From positions 23,595,001 to 23,659,000 of the forward strand of contig CM059587.1 in NCBI GenBank assembly GCA_030407085.1: 64,000 nucleotides of DNA. Direction: 5' to 3'. Of this stretch, positions 45,292 to 58,700 are shown piece by piece. The notes beneath the pieces were generated by a model, which made no database searches, was not told the origin of the DNA, and saw only the letters and a list, made by a program, of their open reading frames with translations. The stretch's first letter is position 1, and each line of letters opens with the position of its first letter. Origin of the DNA: Trichopria drosophilae. Lineage: Eukaryota; Arthropoda; Insecta; Hymenoptera; Diapriidae. The position numbers and the translations under genes were made by a program.

Positions 45292-47799
45292 CAATTGTCT
45301 TTCAAAACTTGTTTGACTAATTCCATATTGTAATTTCTAAACTTAGGATGGGACATTTAAGGAAGTTATGGTTCGGTAGGTATGGTACGTAGGGAGTCAA
45401 GTGCTATTTTTCCCCAATTTTGACTAGTTCAGTACCGTTCGGAAGTCGAATAATGTTTTTTTATTTATGTACGATACTTTACAGGATTACGTTTATTTCA
45501 ACAGTTGACATCATCGAATTGAATTCGATGTCTATGATTTTTCGGAAGTCGAATAATGGTTTCTAACCTGAACGATAATGAACTTTTGACAACAATTTCA
45601 TTGAAGTTCTCTTACCTAGAGTAACCAATCGATCTAATTCTTTCTCTCGAACATTTATTATATATTTTTCTTTAATCGACATTAATTTTAAGTAAATCTA
45701 TTTGTTAATTCTGTATAAATCTCGCATATAAAGACTTGAAAATGCCATTTTACATAAGATACCATGTTACTGGGCACAAAATGTTTTTCATAATTTCTCA
45801 ATACTGATACAAATGACTCAAAATTTTCAGGGAATTCATTTTATATTCATATTAACGTTTAATAATTTTTTCGGCAGAATCTGTTTGTTAATTCTTAACC
45901 ATACCAACCTCCTTAATGGTTCTCACTATTAATACTTCTATTAACCTATGAAGGACCAAATTTACATAAATTTAACATAAAGTTTGACAGCACTTTTTAG
46001 TAGTAAAGCGTAGTAAAAAAATTGTTTGAATGGACATTTTTTTATTGCCCAAACCCTGCTCTTTCGAATATTATATCGATAAATGTTGCATTTTTAGAAA
46101 ATAACATAAGATTTGGGCTCAACGACCCCGAACACCGCCGAGTACGAAATTTTAATTGATTTCATTTGGATCAAACGATTGAATACATGCAACTATGATT
46201 TTGAAAAAAAAACTTCAGTAGGCATTTTGAAGGCATCATTTTAAAATTTAATTTTATAGAATAGGTCTATCTTACTGCCCAAACATTTTTTACGCGATAT
46301 TTCTAAATATCTGGGGTACTGTAATGTGGGAAATGATAACAAAAGTAACGATAAGTGAAAAAGAAACCTAAAAAATTTTTTATTTTTGTTAAATAAATGC
46401 TCGTAATTTTGTTACTTTTAAATTGGTGGTATTTTTGGCGCTAAATTTGGTTACTGGAAATAAGTAAAAAGCTATTCGCAAAGTGTAAAAGAGAAGTGTG
46501 TTTCAACTTCAATCGCACAATTATAGCAATCTTTTTATCATATTAGCTTAGTCTTTTGTAATTTTGCGAAATCTCCATCATAGATTCGAAATCAGGCCCC
46601 AAAACTTGGCGAGTTCCTAAAGTTTTATTTCCGATAAACTGTTTATTTTTTTCCGTCTTCCTTTTAAAGTATATTATGTATCCATATTATTATCGCATCT
46701 AATACCAGTTTTTCATAATTTCAAGCTTGAACTTTGATCCTTTTCCTGCCTACTATTATAACTGTTCCTTTATGCAAACAAATGAAAATCAATGGGATAA
46801 AAGAAATGCAGGATATAATCCGCTATAAATCATGTAACCTCATGCAGTGCTGCTGAAGATATCGACGATGACAACAATAAACGTTAGGATAGATACAAGA
46901 GGCTAGTGTTCCTATAACTATCAATCACCTGAAAATTGTCAGTAGATCTAATCGTAAAAAAAGAAACAAATTGACATTCACTTGTCGAATACTTTAACGC
47001 ACAAACATGCACAATTTGTGCACGGATTACAGCGTTGTTTTTTATATGCAATGAAAATTTTAAAAAAATGTAGACCTCTGTACCCCACTTCCTCGTCTGC
47101 TTTGAGGTTGTTCTTTCGAATAGTGCTCGTAACATTTCCAAAAAATGATGTTGGAATGCCATGCTAAAGAGAAATCTTAAAACTATTGGGATACGGTTTC
47201 CATTTTTGCATATTTGGGCGTTAATATGTATAACTGAATTGTGACATAACAGGATAAATTATATAAGTTGACATTTAAAAAAGGGGTAAACAACATACTC
47301 TGCCGGATCTACAAGAAACTTTTTTGAAAATTTTATTGAATAGATGTGTGTAATTATGATGTGAAACCCAAACGATTGAAAAAAATTATTCATTTACAAG
47401 TCGTATTTGATCATATAGTCTCCTTTTATTGTTGAATAATATATTTTTTATTTTTGGTGGTTGGTGGAAGTGTAAACCATGACTTTTACTTTCGTATATC
47501 CTTAACATTCCAACATTTGATCATTTTCATTGAACAAAGTTCCTACGATTCACAACAAAAAAGGATTCTTGTCTTACTATCTTGATGGTATTTACTCTAA
47601 ATTACCTAAAGTTTGAGAAAATATTTTTAAAAAGTAGTTTTATATTAATTTTTTTTTTTAAAACAAGATTGTTCAAGACGCTCCTCTTAAAACCATCAGG
47701 AAGTATTTCGGACTCGGTTCGGATAATTCAATCTTCGATACTTTCTTAATCTGAAGGCCATTAAAGGAAGGAAAAAACGTGTCCAATTTATTATTCCGT
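45292..47799. other. Non-coding stretch, no feature recognised
   Basis: AT-rich. TTTTTCGGAAGTCGAATAATG-like sequence occurs twice (about 45438 and 45540), a short local duplication. The overlapping 92- and 61-aa frames at 46884-47167 are on opposite strands and carry no motif. Confidence 0.4.
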
Positions 47800-48220
47800 T
47801 AGGATGAATTAAATTTTACAGGTTGTCTCGGACAATAATTATCTCCAGCTGTCAACGCTCATATTACGGAGTTTTCCTATCACAATTCGTTAAAGGCATT
47901 CAAGTGCAATAAAAGTTCCTGGAGCATAACACGGCCGAAGTAACGAGCACCTTATTTGCCGGTTTCGACCGTTTATGACAGACAATGAGAAGGCGTTAAC
48001 TCTCCCAAGCGTATTTATTAATTGAGGTAACCAAATAACTCTAAAGTTAATTGCCTGCCTGCATTTCCACGCGATTATTTCGATAAATCATCACTACCTC
48101 ACGCGAGAAACGAATAAAATAGATTATTTTTCGATCGATTCCTGGCAATAAATCGCTAAAGCATGCGCCGATAAATAATTCGAGACGGTCGTGACAACAA
48201 TGATTCATTATTCGTATGTG
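47800..48220. promoter_or_regulatory. Candidate conserved non-coding/regulatory block
   Basis: About 400 bases have balanced composition and clean, non-repetitive sequence, rich in TAATT/AATTA and CGATTATTTCGATAAATC-type words. No reading frame spans it. The look is that of an insect enhancer or conserved non-coding element, but conservation cannot be tested here. Confidence 0.3.
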
Positions 48221-50314
48221 ACGGACATAAACGAATGTGAGAAAATACTAATTTGTACGATTGTGTACGAATGCAAATAAACGATTTATTCTGCATAATT
48301 TATTTAAAAAAATAAGAAAACCGTCTGATCAGTTTATATCGTAATTCATTACAACGTCGTAACGCGACCGAAGGTGGTTGTACCATGTTTCACGGTCGAG
48401 TGCACGTGTTTTGTCGTTGCCACAACGTGCAAAAAATGAATTTACCTTTCGAGTCACATTGATTTTTTATGTGGTGATACTGAACGTGTTACGAATTCAT
48501 AATTAAATGTTTGTTATTTATTGGACGTTTGAAATTTTTTCATCTATTGTCAGCCTTGTTCTCGCCTTTCATTAATCACACCTATAACTTGCAGATGTAT
48601 ATCTATTCATCGTCTACTTAAATATAAGCAATTTTGCATCAATTTTTTCGTATCGTTTATGAATTTTACAGTTTCTCACTTATAGAAATTTATCACTTAC
48701 AAGTGGTACATTCCGCTCTCGACTAAGAAAAAATAAATAAAAGAAACCAAGAAAAATGAAAAAATTGTAACTGTAATTTAACATTATCCTTTATTATTTC
48801 TTTGTTAGCTATGAATGAATATTATGCAGACATATTTTCGCTTAAAATAAAGTAAGTGCACATTCAAATTAGTTTCGCACATAGTATGCTTTCGCTTACG
48901 AACCTATGTTTTTACGACTCGTTTTTATTATCTTTTAAATAATAAAATGCACAGTGTAAGTTCATAACTTTCATTCACTTTCGCTTTCATTAATTAGACA
49001 ATATTTTGTTTATTCAGTCTTGTGTATTTCATGTATCCTATTATAGTGTAATAATTTTGAAAGCGGTTTTTGATAAATCATCTCGCTCATAAAAAATTGA
49101 TTTAATTAAATGAAATTAAAATGATGTTAAGAAATTTCAGAATCCTGGTTAAAAGTGTCCAACGAAATGATCTTTTATTCAATCCACAGACATCAATCTG
49201 AACATCGCTACATCCAAATGTACAATATTACGGATCTCGATTCTTACTATAATCAAACACCCAAAATAGGTCAAGATACAAATGTATACATTGTATAAAT
49301 GATATTTTAAATAAATTTGTACTGTAGAAATTTGGTATTACAGAAAACTTTACCTATTAAATCGTAGTCTGAATTTGATAATATACATCGAGCGGAAACT
49401 GTTAATATTTACATTATTTCGTAATGGAGACATTAAGATTACATTTACTTAAATGTGTATCAATCAATAATTGGACAATAAATAGTTAAATTTCATTATT
49501 CGACTGATCAATGATTGACTATCGAATGTAGTCGTACTTATCGATCAAGATATGTGGGAGGGGTGTTATGTATAACCCATAAGTAAAAAATTACAAGATA
49601 ACATCTGAGACAAGCTGATTTGTCCTACACTACACCTTTCTTTGTGGCGGCCATAATTTTCAATGTCCGTTTTATATATTTTTTTTGTAATGTCTACAAT
49701 GAAGAGATTCACTTTATGTATATGTGAAAATTAAAACTAAGGGACAGATACTGCCTCTTCATCGATAACGACAGTTCCTAACTTAAAATATACAAATTAA
49801 ACAGAAACTAGATATACATTCAAGTTTAGATCAATTTCAAAGCTATTGTACGTTTTTTTACAAATGCTCGGCAATTTTCATTGAAATTAAAAAACGAGCG
49901 AATGTTGTTCTCCTAAATTCTCATTCGTTTCTAAATTAATGTTCTTGAAATTTATCCTACTTTCATTTAAAAAATGCGTTAAATAGATTTAAAATAATAA
50001 ATTCATCGTGACCTCCTCATGTATACTCTAAATACTTTCAAGGTAAAAATTACTTCATTATAGTAGATTTCACTTGCAACAATTGAAAATTGAGCCACCC
50101 TTTTAAGTTAAGACTTCATATTAAAGTGAAATTTCACCTTAAAGAAGGTATACGTGAATGATGGTTATATAGGTACCAAACATTCGTACTTTTGTGCATC
50201 TGATAATAATTTAAAATCTCATTTACGAACTGCAATACTGAAATGCCAATATTTAAATAATTTTTCTCTGGGATAGAAAGTTAATTCGTAAACTTGTGCA
50301 AAAAACGGATCTCC
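48221..50314. other. Non-coding stretch, no feature recognised
   Basis: AT-rich, with no coding sequence or element ends found. A small CpG-rich patch lies at 48355-48430. Confidence 0.4.
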
Positions 50315-52269
50315 ATTTGACACGCTGAGAATAAAAATTGGTCAAAAATATAACGCGGACAAAAGTGAATTAACTTTTTTAACGCGGAAAAATGAATTAA
50401 ATAATCTCCGCGAGCAAAAATGACTTATATAATATTCAGGGCAAAAATGGATTAAAATTATAATTCACTTTTGCTCTTATGGAATATTTAACCCACCTTT
50501 GCTCGCATCATAAAAAGTAAACCATTTTAACCCGTTAGCTGAAATTAACTCACTTTTGCCAATTTCCAAAAGTTAACCCGTTTTTGTATTAATTCGAATA
50601 ATATCTACACAAAGTGACTTACGAGTATAATCATGTGTAAACATGATTCTATTTATTTAGGAATGTTGTTAAAATATGACATTGTTATAATTGAAATCGA
50701 AAAACAACTCAATTATGAAAATAATAAAGTTTTATTTGTTTCTTACTATGATTTTGCCAGTGGAGATAGCGATAACGAATAATGTAGCATATTATTTTTG
50801 TACTTCATCATTTTTTGTTTAAGAACGCATTTATGTACTTTATAAAATATATCTATATAATTAAACAGGTTTTGTGATTTATTCAATTATTACCGATTAA
50901 CTTAAACTCGTAAACTTAGAAAGTTTGAATCTTTTGAGACTAGCTTGCGAAGCTTAGCAATGAGAAAGGCCATATTATAAGGATGACCTTAACTCAAAGT
51001 AATTGCAAAGTTGATGACAATTGACAATATAAGGGGATATATTAAAACTATATAAAAACTCAATACTTAATTGTGCCCCTGTAATAAAAAATTGGTGAAA
51101 ACAATAAGTCAATGACAATGAATATCAGTTGTACACGTCTCTTTAAAAAATTCCGAGAATTAAGCAATGTACACTGAGAGAAAGGATCGTTTGTTGTAAA
51201 AAAATATCATTCAATTGCAAAGTTGAAATCATTCTTTTAATGTAAAGATGGCATTGTAATGTTAAATGCGATTCATATAATATTAGCATTTTATTTCTTA
51301 TATCAGAATTGACCATTTCTTCATAGTTAAGAAACGTATACTTTGAACTCGACAGCTGCGCAAATTCACAAATAAGACATGGAACATGTCTCTTATACGA
51401 TGTATTTGTTTATAAAATAAGCATATTTAATATTAAAAACAATATCTTTAATTTATTTGTTTTCACAATAACAACCACTGAATTGCAATGGCGCTCAATC
51501 GTTCTTAACAAACCAAACAAAGCAGCCGGGTTGTCATTTGAGGTTATATTACGATGCGTATCGACTCCAACCTTACATTTTGTAGCTATTAACATTACTT
51601 TATAGATACAAACTCATAGTAAACAAGCGGTTTCTTAACTATTAAGAAACGTTTGGTTGCATTTAATAGATATTTCTTAAGATATAAAATGCATTGTTTG
51701 CACTAAGAAATGTCAGCTTTATATGAAACGAATAATTATTTTATACTTAAAAAATTATTGGATTCGCCGTATTTAAATATATGATTTCTTAACTATTAAG
51801 AAGCCTTCTTTTTAGTAAACAATCCTTTCCTCAGTGTAGAAGCATACCAAATGGAATACTTTTATTACAGAATTAACATAAGAGGTATAATAGTGTAATC
51901 AGGGAATTAACACAAATAATGATTAAAATTTTAAACCATTTGTATATTTTTAAAAGAATCCCAAAAGTTTAAAAATTGCGATATCAAAGCGAACAAGTTT
52001 CTATACAAAATTATAACACGAGCAAAAATAAGTTAAAATTTCTTTGCTGTTAAAAGTGACTTATAATTTCCGAGCGGGCAAGAATGACTTAAATTTCTAA
52101 TTCGGCTTTTGTCCTGAAGAATATTTTAAGTCATTTTTGCTCTCACAATAGTGTAACTCACTTTTGCCCACAGCCTGTAATTTGTTTCGTCTTTGCTCGC
52201 GAACAGAATAATAACCCATTTTTTCTCGCGGCGTATGTTTAGCCCGTTTTTGCTATCAGCGTGTCATTT
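50315..52269. mobile_element. Foldback element, 1.95 kb, arrays of GGGCAAAAATG subrepeats
   Basis: The left end starts GACACGCTGA at 50319 and the right end is its inverse, ending GCGTGTC at 52265. ATTT precedes the left end (50315-50318) and follows the right end (52266-52269), a likely 4-bp duplication. Terminal blocks of about 270 bases (50319-50596 and 52010-52265) consist of GCAAAAATGACTTA-type units that switch to the inverse CACTTTTGCTC within each block, so each block is itself a partial palindrome. The centre is AT-rich, non-coding and interrupted by a separate TA-flanked MITE. No transposase was found. Confidence 0.65.
51170..51838. mobile_element. TA-flanked MITE nested in the foldback element
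   Basis: Termini CACTGAGAGAAAGGATCGTT (from 51172) and the inverse AACAATCCTTTCCTCAGTG (ending 51836) are bounded by TA on both sides, consistent with a Tc1/mariner-like non-autonomous element of 665 bp. CTTAACTATTAAGAA occurs twice inside (about 51634 and 51788). The 61-aa minus-strand frame has no motif. Confidence 0.7.
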
Positions 52270-52744
52270 ATAGGTTACTAGAAGTTAGGTATAATCGTTT
52301 TTTAAGGCGACATCGTTTTGAATCTCCCTTACAAAGTTATATTTCAATACATTGAAATCGACATGATTCATTCTCTGTATTCACATAAGACAAAGGCGAA
52401 CTTGGCTCAAAATTCAGGGTAAAACTTTTAGAAGTATGATTGATTCAAGATATAAAGTCGGTAAAACCGAATTTGATTACAACATATTCGGTACTTAATC
52501 ACTCCTACTGTGATTGAGCAGTGACGATATGCATTATATTGCAGTGGTAGAATAAAATATTCGGTTTTCTATATTAATGTATTATTCTATGTTAAGGTAA
52601 TGTTTGCCTGGCGCTAATGTTTATTGTTCACTCAAAAATCCTTGGAAAAATTTCCATACTGTATGACGTCAGCAGGATATACTCGTAAATGCAGATATAC
52701 TTCCTGCATTGTTATGAAAAAAATTCCCATACAGACAAGAAACA
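52270..52744. other. Non-coding stretch, no feature recognised
   Basis: AT-rich and without clear structure. Confidence 0.4.
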
Positions 52745-52850
52745 TTTAGATGTCTAAAAAATATCCGTCAATCCATCAAAGATATCTTGTAAGTGTCGAA
52801 AAGAGATCTAACAGATATCTTTTAGATATATCGAAATAGTTATTTTCGGT
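52745..52850. repeat. Dispersed repeat, copy B (inverse of 19535-19645)
   Basis: Contains AAAGATATCTTGTAAGTGTCG and AGATATCTTTTAGATATATC, the reverse complement of the copy near 19.6 kb with moderate divergence. Confidence 0.6.
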
Positions 52851-52852
52851 AC

Positions 52853-53135
52853 TATAGCCGTAAAATCCGATTTTACGGCCTACTTTTAGTCCGTAAAATG
52901 AAATGTTATGGATCACGTGTAACATGAATTTGCGCTGTCAAAAACATAACCCACACAGACTAAATGCAGTCCGTGAAATCGAATTTTTATAGCTTTCAGT
53001 ACCGAAAAATAATGTTCGACACACGGCCATAAGATTTTAGGCCTCATGCGATCCAGCAATACTCGGACCGTGTTCGCTGGTCCTCGTACGCTGGTATCGC
53101 ATTCGAGTCGTAAAATCTTGTTTTATGGCCTTGTA
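52853..53135. repeat. Repeat block with GCCGTAAAATC palindromes
   Basis: GCCGTAAAATCCGATTTTACGGC (52857-52879) is an almost perfect 23-base palindrome. Variants follow: AGTCCGTAAAATG (about 52888), AGTCCGTGAAATCG (about 52969), CATAAGATTTTAGGCC (about 53027) and GAGTCGTAAAATCTTGTTTTATGGCC (about 53105). The block may be the body of an element whose end is the adjoining dispersed repeat. Confidence 0.6.
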
Positions 53136-53144
53136 TCGAAATAG

Positions 53145-53235
53145 CACATTACGATACGAGTGCGCGAAGTAGGGAATCCCCTGAGCGCACGTGTATAGTA
53201 TACTATTTTTGTTTAACGTGTGCGCAAAGTATTAT
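53145..53235. repeat. Relic of the GATACAAGTGCGCGAAGTAG hairpin family
   Basis: ATTACGATACGAGTGCGCGAAGTAGG (53152) and GAGCGCACGTGTATAGTATACTATTTTT (53184) match the two arms of the element at 9827-9970, with a shortened loop. Confidence 0.6.
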
Positions 53236-53361
53236 AAACGGAGGAATGGGTGGCAGGAGTGGGGAAGATTGGTTTGGGGTGGGAAGCCCCCCAATAAAAT
53301 AAATAAATAAACATTATGAATCGAAATAATATATTTCTAGAACTTACCAAATTCATATGAA

Positions 53362-53425
53362 AAGTATACACTTATTATTAAGTAACATTATTATTAAGTA
53401 TATATTTATTATTAAGTATTAGATA
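53362..53425. repeat. Short TTATTATTAAGTA tandem repeat
   Basis: Three to four copies of a TTATTATTAAGTA-type unit, slightly irregular. Confidence 0.6.
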
Positions 53426-55555
53426 TGTCGAAGTAGTAATAAGAATGTTTAAATTATTTAATAAGGAAAATTAATAATCATGACTTTGTTATTGTGTTTA
53501 ACATGTTAATAGTTACAGAGTAATTATTGAATTGAAACGAACTGAGATCATTTTTAATTCAAGTATTTAAATTTTGGTTGTTTTAATTGATTGCAATATT
53601 TGTTTTGTTATTGTAATCGTTATTTACGTTTTTCGGGAATCGCAGATTATTTTGAATGCGCTCGGTTAGTGAAGAAAAAGAAGATTTAGACAATGCAGTA
53701 AACTCATCCGAAATCATTAGTCAGTGGCGATATATTTAAAAAAAATATAACACTGATTTCTGTACACGGAAGCATATATTGTGATGCTAAATATCAAATT
53801 TTTCTGAAGCCAGTGCTGTCGACAAAATTCATATTTCTTAATTTTATAGGAGTAAAAAATACTTTTGAAATTAAAAAAGTCACTTTAACGTATAGTGAAT
53901 CCCGTTTATAGAGATTCAACTGCAAAAGGTGATTTTTGTTCTACAACTAATCACTTTTGTGACATTGAAATTTTGCACTTTATTGAGTGGAGTGGCTCAG
54001 AGAAGATGCATCGATCGAGGTATCGAACACTCACCGCATGGTGGCGCACATGTATTGTAAACAACGAAACCATTCATGAAAGTGGAAAAGCACGACAACG
54101 TATCACACGATGCAGTTTTGTTCATAATAATGCGAAATCTCACTGTAGGAAAATAATCCGATTGGCACACTTTTATACTGCGAACTTTCACTCGACGATT
54201 TTTAAGTTTATTATCCCATGTAAAAATACAACGACAAGTTTTAAAAATTATACATTCGTTCTATTGTTTCTCAGATTCATTCAATCGAAATGATTTACAA
54301 CTTCCACTTTCACTGACAATGAAAATCGAAATTCCTACAGAATCCCGCGCATTTGCTAATGAGAGATGATCGTACGCATGTATCGCTTGAGGCACGTGGT
54401 CAATAGGTAGCTTATATTCTTTATAATGCGCACCCGAGCAATATTGATGGTCGACGGATGCAGCACTTTACAAAGTGGTTCTTATAAGGGAATCGCGTTC
54501 TTCTCTAATCGTTTCCATCGTTAAACACTTCAGAAGAATTTATTTCATTCCATAATAAAACTGTCAAAAAATAATCGTCCAATGTGGGATGAAATATTTT
54601 CGAAAATAATACCTTTTCATCACATTTCGAAGAAAACAAGAAGACTTCTAAAAAGAAAAATATTCCTAAACCAAAGTTTTTTCGCTCACTTCTACCGTAT
54701 TATAAATTTTTTCTGTTTTGTTTCACCTTCGATAATAATATCTTCATAATTACTACTAAAGATAAATTACTGACAACACAATTAATACATCAAAAATTCT
54801 CTTCAAAATTTTACCATCTGAGGTGGCAAACTGATTCTACAAAAATTTGCAATAATAGTAATTTTTATTTTTGGTTTGTAAAACAAGCTACATACTAAAC
54901 TTAAAATACAATTTACAGAAATTCTAGTATTTTTTACCAAGGAAATTTTTCTCCGTACATTTACTATTCATCGATAGTTGTCAAAATAAAACTACAAACA
55001 CGGCTTTTTGAACTATATTGTCAGGAACAATTAAGTATATTTTAAATATATTACGAACGATATTTTATTTTTAGTAAGTTTTAAATTTAATCAAGCGGTA
55101 CCTGTGGTCGACAAAACCGGTTATTTTCCTCGATTACTTACATCTTGTTTCTCGCGCATTTCTCTCCGACCCGCCATGAACGTAATTATAACGAATAAAC
55201 ACAGTTTTCAATATTCCGCATAATGGATTAAAAATCACCTTTTTAATTAGATTTGCTTACATAACGGGACTCTGGCGAAATTATACGCGTCGCATTTGTC
55301 GATTTGGATCAGTTATGCAGTTAGATTATCTTAGAGCATTACTATCAATTTGATAACGGTATATATGACATGACTGATGCTAATTTTAGTTCAATAACAG
55401 AACATCTTCGACAATTTTGTTCCTTTATTCTTTCCTACATACACGATGCAATAAAATTTTCATCATTTTCCGGAAATATGTTCTAAGGCAGAAATTCGTC
55501 TAGGTAATAGTAGCTCAATTACCTGCAGTTAAGAACAGCATGACTTGCCAGTGCT
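53426..55555. other. Non-coding stretch; one 132-aa frame of doubtful meaning
   Basis: The plus-strand frame 53895-54293 contains FVHNNAKSH, faintly like the HDNARPH motif of mariner transposases, but flanking motifs are absent and composition is biased. I do not call it a gene. The rest is AT-rich. Confidence 0.3.
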
Positions 55556-55795
55556 GTACATCTATTCCCGCGATAGGTCACATTTATTTCGGTTTGAGAC
55601 AGATCTGTCTGGTAAGGCTATGTAGCCGCTCGGTGGATCTCGCAGGTGACATCCCTACTTAACCCAATCAGAAATAGGCACAACGCCTAGTCTAGCCCTC
55701 AGATAGTTTTCCACCATCTAGGCAGACACTGGGAAAACTAGGAAGCTCTCGGCCATCGTCAGGTCGAAATTTCTCCTGATTTCCATTAAAAACAA
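55556..55795. other. GC-richer island, possible retroposon fragment
   Basis: About 240 bases of distinctly higher GC content, without frames, end in TTCCATTAAAAACAAATAAAAATGA. The A-rich tail after a GC-richer body suggests the 3' end of a non-LTR element on the plus strand. The family is not recognised. Confidence 0.3.
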
Positions 55796-58700
55796 ATAAA
55801 AATGAGTGACATATGCAAGAGAATGGAGAATTTTCAGTTCTCCTCATACGAGACTAAATTATGCGAAAAGTGATTTTAAACAGAGCATTAAACTGTACAC
55901 TTGTTAGGTCAAAGTACATAAATTTTCAATTATCAGTGAATTGCGTATTTTCGAAATTGGACAGAGATATTAAAATGCCCTGTCAAGCACTTGGCGTAAA
56001 AACAGTTACCTGGAGTCCTTTCCATCTCGTTCTACCTTATCCGTTTCATTTATCGATTATGAAATCTCTACGAAATCTCCTTCATTTTTCAAGAGTGGAT
56101 CGGATGGATTGAAAGTGAAGGTGCTTTCGTTCTGCAAACTCGATCACATCGCGATAACGAGATGACCATCGTGAGACCGATTTCCGCCTCTCGCTCGACC
56201 CTTGTTTCAGGAAGGCGATGATGAGTAGCATTTTCAGCGGCGACTACGACAATGCGCTTTCTAAATCATTGCCAGCAATCATTTTATGTAATCGGAGAGA
56301 TTTGCATTGTTAATTCACTAATCTGCCATGTGTCAGAAGAGAAAAAAGAACAGGTGAATGCACTTGCTTCTGAATGATGTCGAAGTGACATCAATTTCCA
56401 TTTGCGAAAATTCGATTTGTGAAGATAATCTGAACAAATCCGCTAAGGCAAGCGCGAAACCAATCCTTTAATGTCAATTTCTGAAGTTGAATTTTTTTAT
56501 TTCGGACATTTCTTTTTTTTTTAATTTAATACCATATCTTATTCATCAATAAAGAGAGAACACCTTTAGCTGTTTCTGCAGCTAATATAGATGTAAATGT
56601 ATCATTTGTCGATATTATCACTTCATTATTTTGCTGTTATCAAGTTTTAATTCTAATATAGTATAAAAGAAATCTTTGTACACAGCCGAAAAAAATAGCA
56701 TTAAAAATCTAATCATGTATTTTGAAGGATTTAATACTACGTCGCAAATAGTAATTAGATTACATGCAAACTAATGAGATAGAGAAGAATAATTAATATT
56801 ACACTGACTACTAAGATATCCAATATTGTCTGCATTGCACAAAGCAAATCTCGACAATATCTGAACTATTTAATACCTTCAAGAAGATCCCGTTAGCCGT
56901 TATAATCAATTGACTAGCGATTTCCTATATTAAGCTCCATTTGCCACGCCTAGAATCTTAAGGAAACGTTTTAATCCTTGCTTTAATCGTGTAGAATGGA
57001 CGTGTTATCCCCCTGTAGATTAGTTACCCACAGGGTTAAGTGATGATTTAAAATCTCAGGACAAATCACGAACGAATCTCCAATTGTCGTTACATGTCTG
57101 AAAGTGATTGTTGTTTTCACTCATTTTATTCCCAAGGAGGAAAAATCTTTCCAGCTGTTCATTCCAGATATCATTGTTTATTGTCATAAATCACAATAAC
57201 GACGATTCACAAAAAGTAATGGTTAATAGGAATATACTTTTTTGCAGAAAAATAAAATTATTCTGATCCCGTTGAGGACTAAATGAACTGACTTTTTACG
57301 TTGAATTTTATTGTTTACTGCTTTTCCAAAAATTTACATTTTCTTCAACAACCATTTGCGACATTTCTGTGGTCTCATTTCAAATAGTGTCAGCCACACT
57401 ATTTTCAGCAATCACATAAAAATACCATTTTTGCGAAGTCAACAGGAAAAGTGATGCTGATATTGATGGAATAAGATTGTGTCCCGAAAATATTTCCTTT
57501 TCAAGAAGTCGGTTTCAAAACGACGGCTTGAAGTATTGTTCTTTCAGTCGATTTATGAATTTCCGGTTTTACGTTTTCTTACTTGTTTTGGAAATCAAAA
57601 ATCCCAGTTTTTGAGGTCGCTGGTCATAATCCTGCCGTCCGATTTGCAATATTCAAGATGTTGAATGCAATATGGTGTACATTTTTAGACATATTCATTG
57701 CTTTTATGGAGTCGGTCATGTATTGAGGTTTTTGTCATCATATACAACGATACAAAATAGCAGATCTGCTGTAGTGATTGTGGAAATTAAATTCCTTGTT
57801 TTTGTTTCTGCAACCCCATATTAGTTCCTACCTTTTTAAGTATTTTATTTTATACGGACTTTAACTTGGTTGCTCTTCGTATTTTTGAGTCGCAAAAAAA
57901 AACAAAAGAATCAAAACAAAAAAGATTCTCAATATTATCTATCTTCACTTGGTGAAAATCGGACAATGGCTATCAATAAACAGCGTAGAGACATCAATGT
58001 TAGAATTTATGTAAAATAAGATCCCGAGAAAAACAGGAACAATGCTCTTGCGGAAAAAACAATGAATTTAATTTACATATAGTCACTACATTGGGTCCGG
58101 TATTTCGTATTCATCAAGTTTGACGTGAGAATCGTGATCAGCGACCTTTAAAACTTTAATTCTTGTAGCCAGGAGCGATTCCATAAAAAACCATTCATAT
58201 GTATAAATATGTCCACAACATTGGATTTGTCAACTTGAATTATCTTGAAATATCCACTAGGTATGATATTTTCTAAATTGCTTAATGGATTATGTATAGT
58301 AATATCCTTACAACTAATATTTTGGTTTCGAGATCAAAATTGAGATTAGCATGATCACATTGCTTGTGGATCATAATAGTGTTCATTTAAATTATACTCA
58401 TCATAATCATATATGCCTAATGTCTTACGTATATTAGATCATTTTTATATAAAATATTTGCGGTACTTTTGAAAGAATGAGAACAAAGACTCAAAAACCC
58501 TCTTTTCTTAGGTTCTCTTTTCTGATCAATTAAATCATCGGTCGATGAAAATGTACAATGTTTAAAAAACATAATTTAAAACCACAATCGTCGCATCCAG
58601 ATAATGAAAAATATCTTGTAGTCAATATTCATATTCACAAATGCTCTGACTCTCACCATCATCTTGAGATGAATTGAATTAAAAAGAAATTATTACATGG

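Noticed and set aside
53895..54293. 132-aa frame with FVHNNAKSH, reminiscent of the mariner HDNARPH motif
   Set aside because: Only the short motif is suggestive. Upstream and downstream transposase motifs are absent, and an opposite-strand frame overlaps.
55555..55570. STGKS-like codons on the minus strand near 55.55 kb as a possible P-loop exon
   Set aside because: Surrounded by stops, no GxxxxGKS spacing and no splice sites.
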